Positions 1 to 5,070 of a stretch of 5,070 nucleotides of DNA are shown piece by piece. The position numbers and the translations under genes are program-made. The stretch comes from an uncultured Alphaproteobacteria bacterium. GTDB taxonomy: Bacteria; Pseudomonadota; Alphaproteobacteria; Rickettsiales; UBA1997. Location of the stretch: contig CAILUF010000087.1 of assembly GCA_903837365.1 (NCBI GenBank), positions 1 to 5,070 of the forward strand. Reading direction: 5' to 3'. The notes under the pieces were generated by a model. The model ran no database searches. It saw nothing but the letters and a program-made list of their open reading frames with translations, and was not told the DNA's origin. How positions within the stretch are numbered: the stretch's first letter is position 1; each line of letters begins with the position of its first letter.

Positions 1-1026
1 AAATTTTTTAATACTAAAGAAAAAAATAATTATAGCTGTGTTTACATTTACGGAGATGTTGGGCGAGGCAAAAGTAAATTGATGCAAGATTTTTTCAATT
101 CAATTGAAAATGAAAATAAAATTTATATTCATTTTAATAGTTTCATGATTCAACTTCATGAATCATTGCATAATATTCGGCAACAAAAAAATGATTATCA
201 GGATGAATTAATTGAAGCATTAAAACTAATTTTAAAAAATAACTCACGAAAAAATTTACCAAAAATAATTTGCTTTGATGAATTTCAGGTTCTTGATATT
301 GCTGATGCCATGTTGTTATCGCGAATATTTAATTATATTTTTAGTCAGCAAATAATTGTAATTTTTACTGCCAATTCTCATCCGCTTGAGCTCTATAAAA
401 ATGGACTACAACGCGAATTATTTCTTGATTTCGTGAATAATATTTTATTGCAAAATTGTCAGATATTACATCTAAATTCTCCAATTGATTATCGAACCTT
501 AAAGCTAGCAAATTCCTTTAAAAAATTCTTAGTTAACAACCAAACTAATCGAGAAATATTTGCAAATTATTTAGAAGAATTTACTAAAAATAAAATTAAA
601 AATATCCAAAGAATTTCAATTTTTGGTCGTGAATTAATTATTAAAAATGCTTTTGAAAATATTGCAGTTTTTTCTGCTAATGAATTATTTTTTACCAATT
701 TACACAGCTCTGATTATCATCAAATTTGTAATAATTTTGATTTAATTTTTCTAAAGAATCTAAATAACTTCTCCATTGATGATGCTAATGAAATAAGGCG
801 TTTTACGCTTTTTATCGATGAAGTTTATGAAAATAAAATAGCTTTGATTATTCTCTCTAAAACTAAAATTGATAAACTTTTAGATGAAGAATTAATTAAC
901 AATAAATTCAATTTTTTTGCTCGTACAATTTCACGTTTAAAAGAGATAAAATCATTAGATTATTGGCAACAAAGTAAATTTATCCGTAAAAATAATAATT
1001 TAAATGATAAAAATATTGCCTTATAA
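1..1026 (+). CDS. zapE: ZapE/AFG1-family P-loop ATPase, 5' end outside window
   Basis: The frame is open from the first base, so the gene starts upstream; 341 codons are visible. Counting codons from base 1, the Walker A motif GDVGRGKS is at 18-25, Walker B (ICFDEFQVLDIADAM) at about 90-104 with D93/E94, a sensor-like TAN at 123-125, and the family hallmark LYKNGLQRELFL at about 131-142, where R138 is a likely arginine finger. The C-terminal half keeps the family blocks FGREL, RRFTLFIDEVYE and RTISRLKEIKS. E. coli ZapE is about 375 residues, so perhaps 60 residues are missing here because of the window edge, not because the gene is broken. ZapE in E. coli is an ATPase linked to Z-ring dynamics at division; mitochondrial AFG1/LACE1 relatives act in protein quality control. 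The TTG at 79 lies just after Walker A and cannot be the real start. The C-terminal half is divergent and Asn/Ile/Lys-rich. Family assignment is firm; the exact cellular role is inferred. Confidence 0.93.
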   Translation, partial: KFFNTKEKNNYSCVYIYGDVGRGKSKLMQDFFNSIENENKIYIHFNSFMIQLHESLHNIRQQKNDYQDELIEALKLILKNNSRKNLPKIICFDEFQVLDIADAMLLSRIFNYIFSQQIIVIFTANSHPLELYKNGLQRELFLDFVNNILLQNCQILHLNSPIDYRTLKLANSFKKFLVNNQTNREIFANYLEEFTKNKIKNIQRISIFGRELIIKNAFENIAVFSANELFFTNLHSSDYHQICNNFDLIFLKNLNNFSIDDANEIRRFTLFIDEVYENKIALIILSKTKIDKLLDEELINNKFNFFARTISRLKEIKSLDYWQQSKFIRKNNNLNDKNIAL

Positions 1027-1055
1027 ACTTACAGTTTCTAAACTATTTGAGTTTA
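1025..1055 (+). repeat. Four alternating AAACT/AGTTT arms able to form small hairpins
   Basis: AAACT (1025-1029), AGTTT (1033-1037), TAAACT (1039-1044) and AGTTTA (1050-1055) are mutually complementary. Arms 1+2 give a 5-bp stem with a 3-nt loop, and arms 3+4 a 6-bp stem with a 5-nt loop. The first arm overlaps the zapE stop codon. A T-run follows only at 1071-1076, about 15 nt beyond the last arm, so this does not have the form of a standard intrinsic terminator. The stems are short and AT-rich, hence weak; they could be chance. Confidence 0.3.
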
Positions 1056-1091
1056 CTTACCTTTGAACAATTTTTTATAAAAACCTAGATT
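1052..1091 (+). promoter_or_regulatory. Candidate mnmG promoter(s), giving a very short or no leader
   Basis: Two overlapping sigma70-like pairs are visible. The first is TTTACT (1052-1057) and TATAAA (1076-1081) with an 18-bp spacer; it would start transcription about 9-10 nt before the mnmG ATG. The second is TTGAAC (1063-1068) and TAGATT (1086-1091) with a 17-bp spacer; it would start transcription at or next to the ATG itself. Each hexamer matches the consensus at four or five of six positions. In AT-rich DNA such matches are common, so this rests mainly on position and spacing. Confidence 0.35.
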
Positions 1092-1097
1092 TGCGCT

Positions 1098-3047
1098 ATG
1101 CTAAATGAATTTGATGTAATAGTAATTGGTGCTGGACACGCTGGAATCGAAGCTGCTTGCGCAAGCGCAAGAATCAATGCCCAAACTTTACTCATTACAA
1201 AATCACCTGATAATATTGGTGAAATGTCCTGCAACCCTGCAATTGGAGGTGTTGCTAAAGGTACAATTGTTCGCGAAATTGATGCGCTTGATGGAATAAT
1301 GGGTCAGGCAATTGACATGGCTGGAATTCATTTTCGAATATTAAATAGCTCAAAAGGTCCTGCCGTTCATTCTCCAAGAGCGCAAGCCGATCGTAAGCTT
1401 TATAAAATAGCAGTTAATAAACTTTTAGATAATTATCCTAATTTATCAATAATTTATAATGAAGTTCAAGATATTATAATTGAAGACAATAAGATTTGTG
1501 GAGTTATAACTAATGATAAAAAAATTTTTGCTAAGTCAGTAGTCCTTACAACTGGAACATTCCTTAATGGAGTTATTCATATTGGCGATCAAAAAATTCC
1601 TGCGGGTCGAATTAATGAACAGCCATCATATGGAATTTCTTTGCAACTTGCAAAACATGATTTTCGCCTAGGTAGACTTAAAACGGGAACTCCGGCGAGA
1701 TTACTAAAAAAATCAATAAATTTTAGTATCCTTGAAAAACAAGCGGGTGATGAAATACCAACGCCTTTTTCATATTTAAACGATAAAATTCAAACTCCAC
1801 AAACTTCTTGCTTCATTACTTACACTAATCCTCAAACTCATAAAATAATCCAAGATAATTTACATTTATCGGCAATGAATTCAGGAAATATTACCGGAAT
1901 TGGTCCGCGTTATTGTCCGTCAATTGAAGATAAAGTTAAGAGATTTTACGAAAAGGATCGCCATCAAGTTTTCCTTGAGCCAGAAGGTCTGGATAGTGAT
2001 TTAATTTATCCAAATGGCATTTCAACATCATTACCAAAAAATGTTCAAGAGCAATTTTTACGCTCAATTAGCGGATTAGAAAATTGTATAATCACCCAAG
2101 CTGGATATGCAATTGAATATGATTTTGTTGATCCAAGAGAATTATTGCCAACCCTACAAACTAAAAAAATTTCGGGGTTATTTTTTGCCGGACAAATTAA
2201 TGGAACGACTGGATATGAAGAAGCTGGAGGGCAGGGTATAGTTGCAGGAATTAATGCTGGGTTACTTGCTAAAGGTAATGAAAATGAGTTTGTGTTAACT
2301 CGCTCTCAGTCATATATTGGCGTAATGATTGATGATTTAACGAGTCTTGGAACGACTGAACCATATCGGATGTTGACATCACGTGCTGAGTATCGTCTTC
2401 ATCTTCGTGCTGATAATGCTGATTTGCGCTTAACACCTCTTGGTATTGAAATTGGAGTTGTAGGAAATATCCGCAAAGAAAAATTTTATCAACGTCGAGA
2501 CAAGTTAATTGATGCAAAACAGCAATTACAAAATTTAAAAATATCGCCAAAAAAACTCTCGCAATTTGAAGTTAATATTAAGCAAGATGGAGTAGTTCGT
2601 GATGCATATCAACTATTATCATTTCCTGAAATTAATTTTGCAGTTATTGAAAAAATTTGGCCAGAAATATTTTCGCCAGAATTTTCTCAAATTGATCAGG
2701 CAACAAAAAAACAAATTGCTATTGATGCAACATATAGTGCTTATTTAGACCGTCAACAAAGGGATATCGAACTTTTTAACAAAGAGGAAAATATGAAAAT
2801 ACCCTTGGATATTGACTATTACAAAATTCAAAGCTTGTCAAACGAAGTGCGCGAAAAATTAACAAAATTTCGTCCCGCAACTATTGGATTGGCAACGCGA
2901 ATTCAGGGCATTACTCCCTCGTCATTAATGGCGATTATGATTTTTGTAAAAAATAATTTTTATAATCAAAATTTTATAAAAAATAATTTAAATGCTAAAG
3001 AGGCAAAATCAAATTTTACAGAAAAATTTAAAGAAAATTTTAGCTAA
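1098..3047 (+). CDS. mnmG: tRNA uridine-5-carboxymethylaminomethyl modification enzyme MnmG (GidA)
   Basis: MnmG is the FAD-dependent partner of the GTPase MnmE; together they install the (carboxymethyl)aminomethyl group at C5 of wobble U34 in tRNAs reading NNA/NNG codons. The N-terminal dinucleotide-binding motif GAGHAG is at residues 11-16, MSCNPAIGG at 43-51 with Cys45, the GPRYCPSIEDK signature at 269-279 with the second conserved Cys (273), and the AGQINGTTGYEEAGGQG signature at 364-380. The C-terminal helical region used for MnmE/tRNA contacts is present: YLDRQ near 550, FRPATIGLATRIQGITP at about 591-607. All key residues are intact. At 649 residues it is about 20 longer than the E. 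coli protein (629) because of a Lys/Asn/Phe-rich tail after about residue 618. The ATG at 1098 is supported by an in-frame TAG at 1086-1088 and by the normal distance to GAGHAG. No Shine-Dalgarno sequence precedes it. The usual neighbours mnmE, rsmG and parAB are absent; the 3' end overlaps a TPR gene. Confidence 0.97.
   Translation: MLNEFDVIVIGAGHAGIEAACASARINAQTLLITKSPDNIGEMSCNPAIGGVAKGTIVREIDALDGIMGQAIDMAGIHFRILNSSKGPAVHSPRAQADRKLYKIAVNKLLDNYPNLSIIYNEVQDIIIEDNKICGVITNDKKIFAKSVVLTTGTFLNGVIHIGDQKIPAGRINEQPSYGISLQLAKHDFRLGRLKTGTPARLLKKSINFSILEKQAGDEIPTPFSYLNDKIQTPQTSCFITYTNPQTHKIIQDNLHLSAMNSGNITGIGPRYCPSIEDKVKRFYEKDRHQVFLEPEGLDSDLIYPNGISTSLPKNVQEQFLRSISGLENCIITQAGYAIEYDFVDPRELLPTLQTKKISGLFFAGQINGTTGYEEAGGQGIVAGINAGLLAKGNENEFVLTRSQSYIGVMIDDLTSLGTTEPYRMLTSRAEYRLHLRADNADLRLTPLGIEIGVVGNIRKEKFYQRRDKLIDAKQQLQNLKISPKKLSQFEVNIKQDGVVRDAYQLLSFPEINFAVIEKIWPEIFSPEFSQIDQATKKQIAIDATYSAYLDRQQRDIELFNKEENMKIPLDIDYYKIQSLSNEVREKLTKFRPATIGLATRIQGITPSSLMAIMIFVKNNFYNQNFIKNNLNAKEAKSNFTEKFKENFS
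2947..2989 (+). repeat. 13-bp direct repeat in the mnmG tail
   Basis: The sequence taaaaaataattt occurs at 2947-2959 and again at 2977-2989, exactly 30 bp (10 codons) apart. It encodes the repeated KNN in the low-complexity C-terminal tail of MnmG. The flanking bases do not match, so it is either an old, decayed 30-bp duplication or simple AT-rich convergence. Confidence 0.45.
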
Positions 3048-3915
3048 AAATTCGCTGTCTTTAAGCTTTGCACTTCTGCTTTTTATTAACTCTAAGCCAT
3101 CGCACTGCGAAGAATTTGTTTCAACAAATGAGATAGTCAAACAAATTGAAAAAAGTTTAATTTTTGATAAGGAATCAAAGCAAAAAATTGATGTTTATAA
3201 ATCTCGCGATTCCAATAAAGTTAGCGACATCAGTATTGAAGCTGGCAAATCATCAGTTTTAACTATCAATGAAAGTAATTTAAATTCAGGAATAGAAATT
3301 GTTGTTGTTGATAATAAAAAAGAAAATTTTGATTTAAAAGAAAAAGAAAAGCTCGCTTATAATTCAGCGATGATTGGCCAATACGAAGTTTCAATTCAAA
3401 TTTTTAAACAAATTTTAAAAGAGCAACCAACCAATACTTATGCTAAATTTTCTTTAGCAACAGTCTACCAAAAAATAGGACAAAGCAGACAGGCAAAAGA
3501 TTTATATCACCAATTATTAAAATCAGATTATGAAAATAAAGAAGAAGTTTTGAGTAATTTATTTGCAATTTTGGTTGAAGAATCGCCTCGTGATTCAATT
3601 TATTTATTAACAAGATTATCAGTACAAAATCCGGATTCATCTACCATCTTAGCTCATACAGCTCTAGCTTATGACAAGATTAAGAATTACGATAAAGCAA
3701 TTTCATTTTTTTCAAAAGCAATTTCATTAGACGATTCAAATATTAGTTATAAATTTAATCTAGCAATTATTTATGATAAAGCAGAAAAATTAGAAAAAGC
3801 CCTTGAACTTTACAGCGAAGTTGCCAAAAGCTATTTTAACAATAATAACTTAAATACAGCAATTCCTATTGAGATTGTACAAAAACGAATAGAAACGATT
3901 AGAAACAAACTATGA
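2992..3915 (+). CDS. Exported TPR-repeat protein of unknown function
   Basis: The 307-residue frame starts inside mnmG and overlaps it by 56 bp in another frame. The N-terminus looks like a signal peptide: a basic stretch (residues 1-19), a hydrophobic core (about 21-32, SLSFALLLFI) and a possible signal peptidase I site after SHC (37-39). The bases before Cys39 do not make a lipobox, so it is probably not a lipoprotein. A charged linker follows (about 40-115). TPR-like helical pairs then occupy roughly 118-151, 152-185, 219-252 and 253-286, with typical patterns such as NYDKAISFFSKAISLD and KLEKALELYSEV. TPR units usually mediate protein-protein contacts. The stop overlaps the pilT start (ATGA), implying translational coupling. 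By analogy with TPR proteins of type IV pilus systems (for example PilF/PilW, which are lipoproteins) a pilus-related envelope role is possible but unproven. The ATG at 2992 is the only ATG before residue 127, yet has no Shine-Dalgarno sequence; a start at ATT 3013 is an alternative. Confidence 0.8.
   Translation: MLKRQNQILQKNLKKILAKNSLSLSFALLLFINSKPSHCEEFVSTNEIVKQIEKSLIFDKESKQKIDVYKSRDSNKVSDISIEAGKSSVLTINESNLNSGIEIVVVDNKKENFDLKEKEKLAYNSAMIGQYEVSIQIFKQILKEQPTNTYAKFSLATVYQKIGQSRQAKDLYHQLLKSDYENKEEVLSNLFAILVEESPRDSIYLLTRLSVQNPDSSTILAHTALAYDKIKNYDKAISFFSKAISLDDSNISYKFNLAIIYDKAEKLEKALELYSEVAKSYFNNNNLNTAIPIEIVQKRIETIRNKL
2997..3003 (+). promoter_or_regulatory. Shine-Dalgarno-like AAAGAGG inside mnmG, bearing on the TPR gene start
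   Basis: AAAGAGG is the best purine-rich ribosome-binding match near the TPR gene start, but it lies just downstream of the ATG at 2992. It ends 9 nt before an in-frame ATT codon (3013). Starting there would give a more compact signal peptide (32 residues to the SHC site in place of 39). ATT starts are rare but known (infC). This could also be a coincidence of Lys-Glu codons in MnmG. Confidence 0.3.
3694..3728 (+). repeat. 14-bp direct repeat within a TPR unit
   Basis: AAAGCAATTTCATT is repeated exactly at 3694-3707 and 3715-3728, 21 bp (7 codons) apart, encoding KAIS twice. Because TPR consensus often has KAI/KAL twice at this spacing, it is explained by the protein motif. Slippage between copies would stay in frame. 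Confidence 0.6.
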
Positions 3916-4940
3916 TTGATAAAATTTTACAATACGCTAAACAGCAAAAATGTTCTGACGTTCACATTACAACCGGAGCGCAACCAACCGTTCGTTTAGA
4001 TGGCGATATTACAATTATTCCAAGCACGCCAGTATTATCAGACAAAAATGTTTTGGAACTTATTCATTCAATTATGAATGAAACTCAAAAGAAAATTTAT
4101 ACTGAAAAACTGGAAATCGATTTTTCAATTCAACTCGGCGTTGATTTAAGATTTCGGGTTAATGCCTTTCGAACAATTAACGGTCCGGCTGCAGTATTTC
4201 GTGAAATTCCCTTAGAAATTAAAAGCTTATCAGCATTACACGCTCCTCAATCCGTTCACGAATTAGCTCGCTTTAATTCTGGATTAGTTTTAGTTGTTGG
4301 ACCAACTGGAAGTGGTAAATCAACTACATTAGCTGCACTGATTGATGAAATTAATGAGAGACATCCCAAGCATATTATCACCATTGAAGATCCTGTCGAA
4401 TTTATTCATAAAAATAAAAAATGTTTAATCAATCAAAGGGAAGTTGGTAATAGCACTTTGTCATTTAGTGCGGCATTAAGAAGCGCTCTTCGTGAAGATC
4501 CAGATGTGATTTTAGTTGGCGAGATGCGTGATATAGAAACCATTCACCTTGCTTTAACTGCAGCAGAAACTGGACACTTAGTTCTCGGAACTCTTCACAC
4601 AAATTCAGCAGCTCAAACAATAAATCGTATTATCGATGTTTTTCCAGCTGATGATAAACCAGTTATCAGAACAATGCTTTCTAGTTCAATTAAGGCTGTG
4701 GTATCGCAACGATTAATTAAAAAACAAGGCGGAGGTCGAGTTGCAGCATATGAGATTATGCTTGCCAATCCTTCAATACGTAACCTGATTCGTGAAGATA
4801 AAATTGCTCAAATAAATTCGATAATTGAAATTAGTAAAAAAAATGGCATGTGCACAATTCGCGATTCAATTAATGAGCTAGAAGTTAAAGGAATAATTTC
4901 AAAAGCAATCGCCGAGGAAGTATTTTCAGCTTCCGAATAA
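3912..4940 (+). CDS. pilT: Type IV pilus retraction ATPase PilT
   Basis: PilT is a hexameric cytoplasmic ATPase at the base of the type IV pilus that drives pilin disassembly, giving twitching motility, surface contact and often DNA uptake. The 342 residues match the usual length (about 345). The N-terminal PAS-like domain has the family block CSDVHITTGAQPTVRLDGD (about 14-32). The ATPase core has Walker A GPTGSGKST (130-138, Lys136), the Asp box ITIEDPVEF (156-164), Walker B ILVGEMRD with Glu204, and the His box TLHTNSA with His229. The PilT-specific AIRNLIRE motif, needed for retraction in studied homologues, is present as SIRNLIRE (288-295), one conservative change at the first position. 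This motif favours PilT over the extension ATPase PilB and over GspE. The start overlaps the upstream stop (ATGA) and has no strong Shine-Dalgarno sequence, as expected for coupled translation. No other pilus genes are in the window. Confidence 0.96.
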   Translation: MIDKILQYAKQQKCSDVHITTGAQPTVRLDGDITIIPSTPVLSDKNVLELIHSIMNETQKKIYTEKLEIDFSIQLGVDLRFRVNAFRTINGPAAVFREIPLEIKSLSALHAPQSVHELARFNSGLVLVVGPTGSGKSTTLAALIDEINERHPKHIITIEDPVEFIHKNKKCLINQREVGNSTLSFSAALRSALREDPDVILVGEMRDIETIHLALTAAETGHLVLGTLHTNSAAQTINRIIDVFPADDKPVIRTMLSSSIKAVVSQRLIKKQGGGRVAAYEIMLANPSIRNLIREDKIAQINSIIEISKKNGMCTIRDSINELEVKGIISKAIAEEVFSASE

Positions 4941-4961
4941 ATTGCATATTTCGAATAAATT
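4931..4961 (+). repeat. Tandem 18-bp near-duplication over the pilT stop codon
   Basis: TTCCGAATAAATT (4931-4943) and TTTCGAATAAATT (4949-4961) match at 12 of 13 positions with an 18-bp period. The first copy contains the pilT stop TAA (4938-4940); the second carries an in-frame back-up TAA (4956-4958). The last five bases of each 18-bp unit differ, so the duplication has decayed or is partial. Confidence 0.55.
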
Positions 4962-5070
4962 AATAATGACTTAATAACACAAAGTACCGAAAATTATAAT
5001 AAAATTAAAGTAGAATTTGAGAAGAACAATTTTAAAATATTATATCCTATTTTATTCGTGACTATTAAAG
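4941..5070. other. Region after pilT with no confident gene
   Basis: These 130 bp hold the stop-codon duplication and the TATAAT candidate described separately. No GC-rich hairpin followed by a T-run is seen, so there is no clear terminator. No ATG-initiated frame extends to the window end. A + strand frame in phase with pilT is open from 4959 to the edge and ends in a hydrophobic run (ILYPILFVTI), with GTG at 5058 as its only common start codon. On the - strand a short open frame enters from the edge and stops near 4996. Neither can be judged without the adjacent sequence. Confidence 0.5.
4971..5000 (+). promoter_or_regulatory. Candidate promoter downstream of pilT
   Basis: A perfect TATAAT box at 4995-5000 is preceded at 18 bp by TTAATA (4971-4976), a four-of-six match to TTGACA. 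Transcription would begin near 5007 and run off the window end, consistent with another + strand gene starting at or beyond the edge. AT-richness makes chance matches likely. Confidence 0.3.

Noticed and set aside
79..81. TTG as the start of the ZapE homologue
   Set aside because: The same frame is open to base 1 and encodes Walker A just upstream (52-75), so the true start is outside the window.
1063..1081. TTGAAC paired with TATAAA as a promoter
   Set aside because: The spacer is only 7 bp, too short for a sigma70 promoter; other pairings with 17-18 bp were used.
2269..2550. 93-codon open frame on the minus strand within mnmG
   Set aside because: It lies wholly opposite a conserved part of mnmG, shows no recognisable motif, and is readily explained as an antisense shadow.
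3106..3108. Cys39 of the TPR protein as a lipoprotein attachment site
   Set aside because: The preceding residues (K-P-S-H) do not fit a lipobox of the LAGC type, so signal peptidase I cleavage is more likely.
3443..3640. 65-codon open frame on the minus strand within the TPR gene
   Set aside because: It lies entirely opposite a well-supported coding gene; its Leu/Ile-rich content is what reverse-complemented AT-rich Lys/Asn codons produce.
4941..5070. Intrinsic terminator for the pilT transcript
   Set aside because: No stable GC-containing stem followed by a T-run was found; AT-only palindromes such as ATTTTAAAAT are expected at this composition.
1..5070. CRISPR array, tRNA/rRNA gene, insertion sequence or defence system
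   Set aside because: No regularly spaced repeats, cloverleaf, transposase-like frame or terminal inverted repeats are visible, and the four genes account for nearly all of the window.

Overview
The window is AT-rich, roughly 30% GC by eye, and almost fully coding. Four genes all lie on the + strand and use the standard bacterial code (TGG for Trp, no in-frame TGA). The content is proteobacterial: a ZapE/AFG1-type ATPase, the tRNA-modification enzyme MnmG, and a type IV pilus retraction ATPase PilT. The C-terminal pattern of the ZapE homologue (an 'RTxSRLxE' block) and the strong Lys/Asn/Ile bias would fit an AT-rich, perhaps host-associated alphaproteobacterium such as a Rickettsiales-like lineage. 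A low-GC gammaproteobacterium is not excluded. This taxonomic reading is inference only.

Layout. Positions 1-1026 hold the 3' part of zapE, which enters from outside the window just upstream of its Walker A motif. A 71-bp gap follows (1027-1097), with small AT-rich inverted repeats and promoter-like hexamers set so close to the next ATG that the mnmG message may be leaderless or nearly so. mnmG (1098-3047) is complete. Its last 56 bp overlap, in another frame, the start of a gene for an exported TPR-repeat protein (2992-3915). That gene in turn overlaps pilT (3912-4940) by ATGA. The last 130 bp contain a short tandem duplication over the pilT stop codon, a TATAAT promoter-like box, and no gene that can be called with confidence.

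Function. mnmG, the TPR gene and pilT look like one transcription unit with overlapping reading frames. MnmG acts in wobble-uridine modification of tRNA. PilT powers pilus retraction at the inner membrane. The TPR protein carries a signal-peptide-like N-terminus and about four TPR units, so it is probably periplasmic or envelope-associated. Its tight coupling to pilT makes a role in the pilus system a reasonable hypothesis, not a demonstrated one. I see no mobile element, CRISPR array, RNA gene or clear intrinsic terminator, and no convincing novel multi-gene system. The most unusual points are the gene context (mnmG beside pilT instead of mnmE/rsmG/parAB), the out-of-frame overlap at the end of mnmG, and the unclear start of the TPR gene.
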